This document shows, in pieces, positions 63,956 through 64,000 of a stretch of 64,000 bases of DNA. This DNA comes from Pseudopyrenochaeta lycopersici (Eukaryota; Ascomycota; Dothideomycetes; Pleosporales; Pseudopyrenochaetaceae): assembly GCA_003313425.1 (NCBI GenBank), contig NHZP01000024.1, positions 620,001 to 684,000 on the forward strand, read 5' to 3'. Position numbers and translations under genes: made by a program. Position 1 is the first letter of the stretch; the number at the start of each line of letters is the position of its first letter. The notes beneath the pieces are model-generated. The model was given only the letters and a program-made list of their open reading frames with translations, did no database searches and was not told where the DNA came from.

Positions 63956-64000
63956 ATTGGTGGTGTAAAAGATCAAGAGGTACAAAACTGGAACTACTGC

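Overview
This window is nuclear DNA from a filamentous ascomycete, most likely a member of the Dothideomycetes (Pleosporales-type). The evidence is small introns of about 50-75 nt with GT..CTAAC/CTGAC..AG signals, genes on both strands without operons, and families typical of these fungi: NACHT-ankyrin and NB-ARC-TPR STAND proteins, DUF6594, Atg2, a Clr2-type silencing factor, and an Sfp1-type split zinc finger. I saw no tRNA, rRNA, CRISPR array or intact transposon.

Left part (1-20 kb) is accessory in character. It holds a DUF6594 membrane-protein gene broken by one in-frame TAG; an unusual protein with two retropepsin-like domains in tandem; a long coiled-coil protein; a small mitochondrial-looking membrane protein; two STAND/NLR-like genes arranged head to head (NACHT-ankyrin on minus, NB-ARC-TPR on plus); and an APH/AIM9-type kinase-like gene carrying one in-frame TAA. 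The NB-ARC gene has a GC-AG intron inside its Walker A codons, and its TPR array ends in single-base frameshifts.

Middle part (20-40 kb) is mostly conserved housekeeping: an ADA2/ADGF-type adenosine deaminase; the autophagy lipid-transfer protein Atg2 in four exons, divergent from the deaminase; a small Asn/Gln/Tyr-rich protein; a Clr2-like heterochromatin silencing protein; a type II membrane protein with a Cys-containing outer domain; and a conserved fungal protein of unknown function.

Right part (40-64 kb) starts with about 5.6 kb that has no convincing gene and leads into an Sfp1-like transcription factor. After it come an acetoacetate-decarboxylase-like protein, an unknown two-exon protein, an MFS monocarboxylate-type transporter, a 1215-residue single-exon ankyrin/coiled-coil protein, a solo fungal STAND N-terminal-domain protein, and a small secreted Cys protein with a Kex2-type site.

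The genes do not form one pathway. The themes are repeat-based NLR-like immunity or allorecognition proteins, with several signs of gene decay around them, and a core of autophagy, silencing and nutrient-regulation genes. The strongest candidates for something new are the tandem retropepsin protein and the head-to-head NLR pair. All exon joins were inferred by eye from splice signals and reading frames; all family names come from motif recognition, not database searches.
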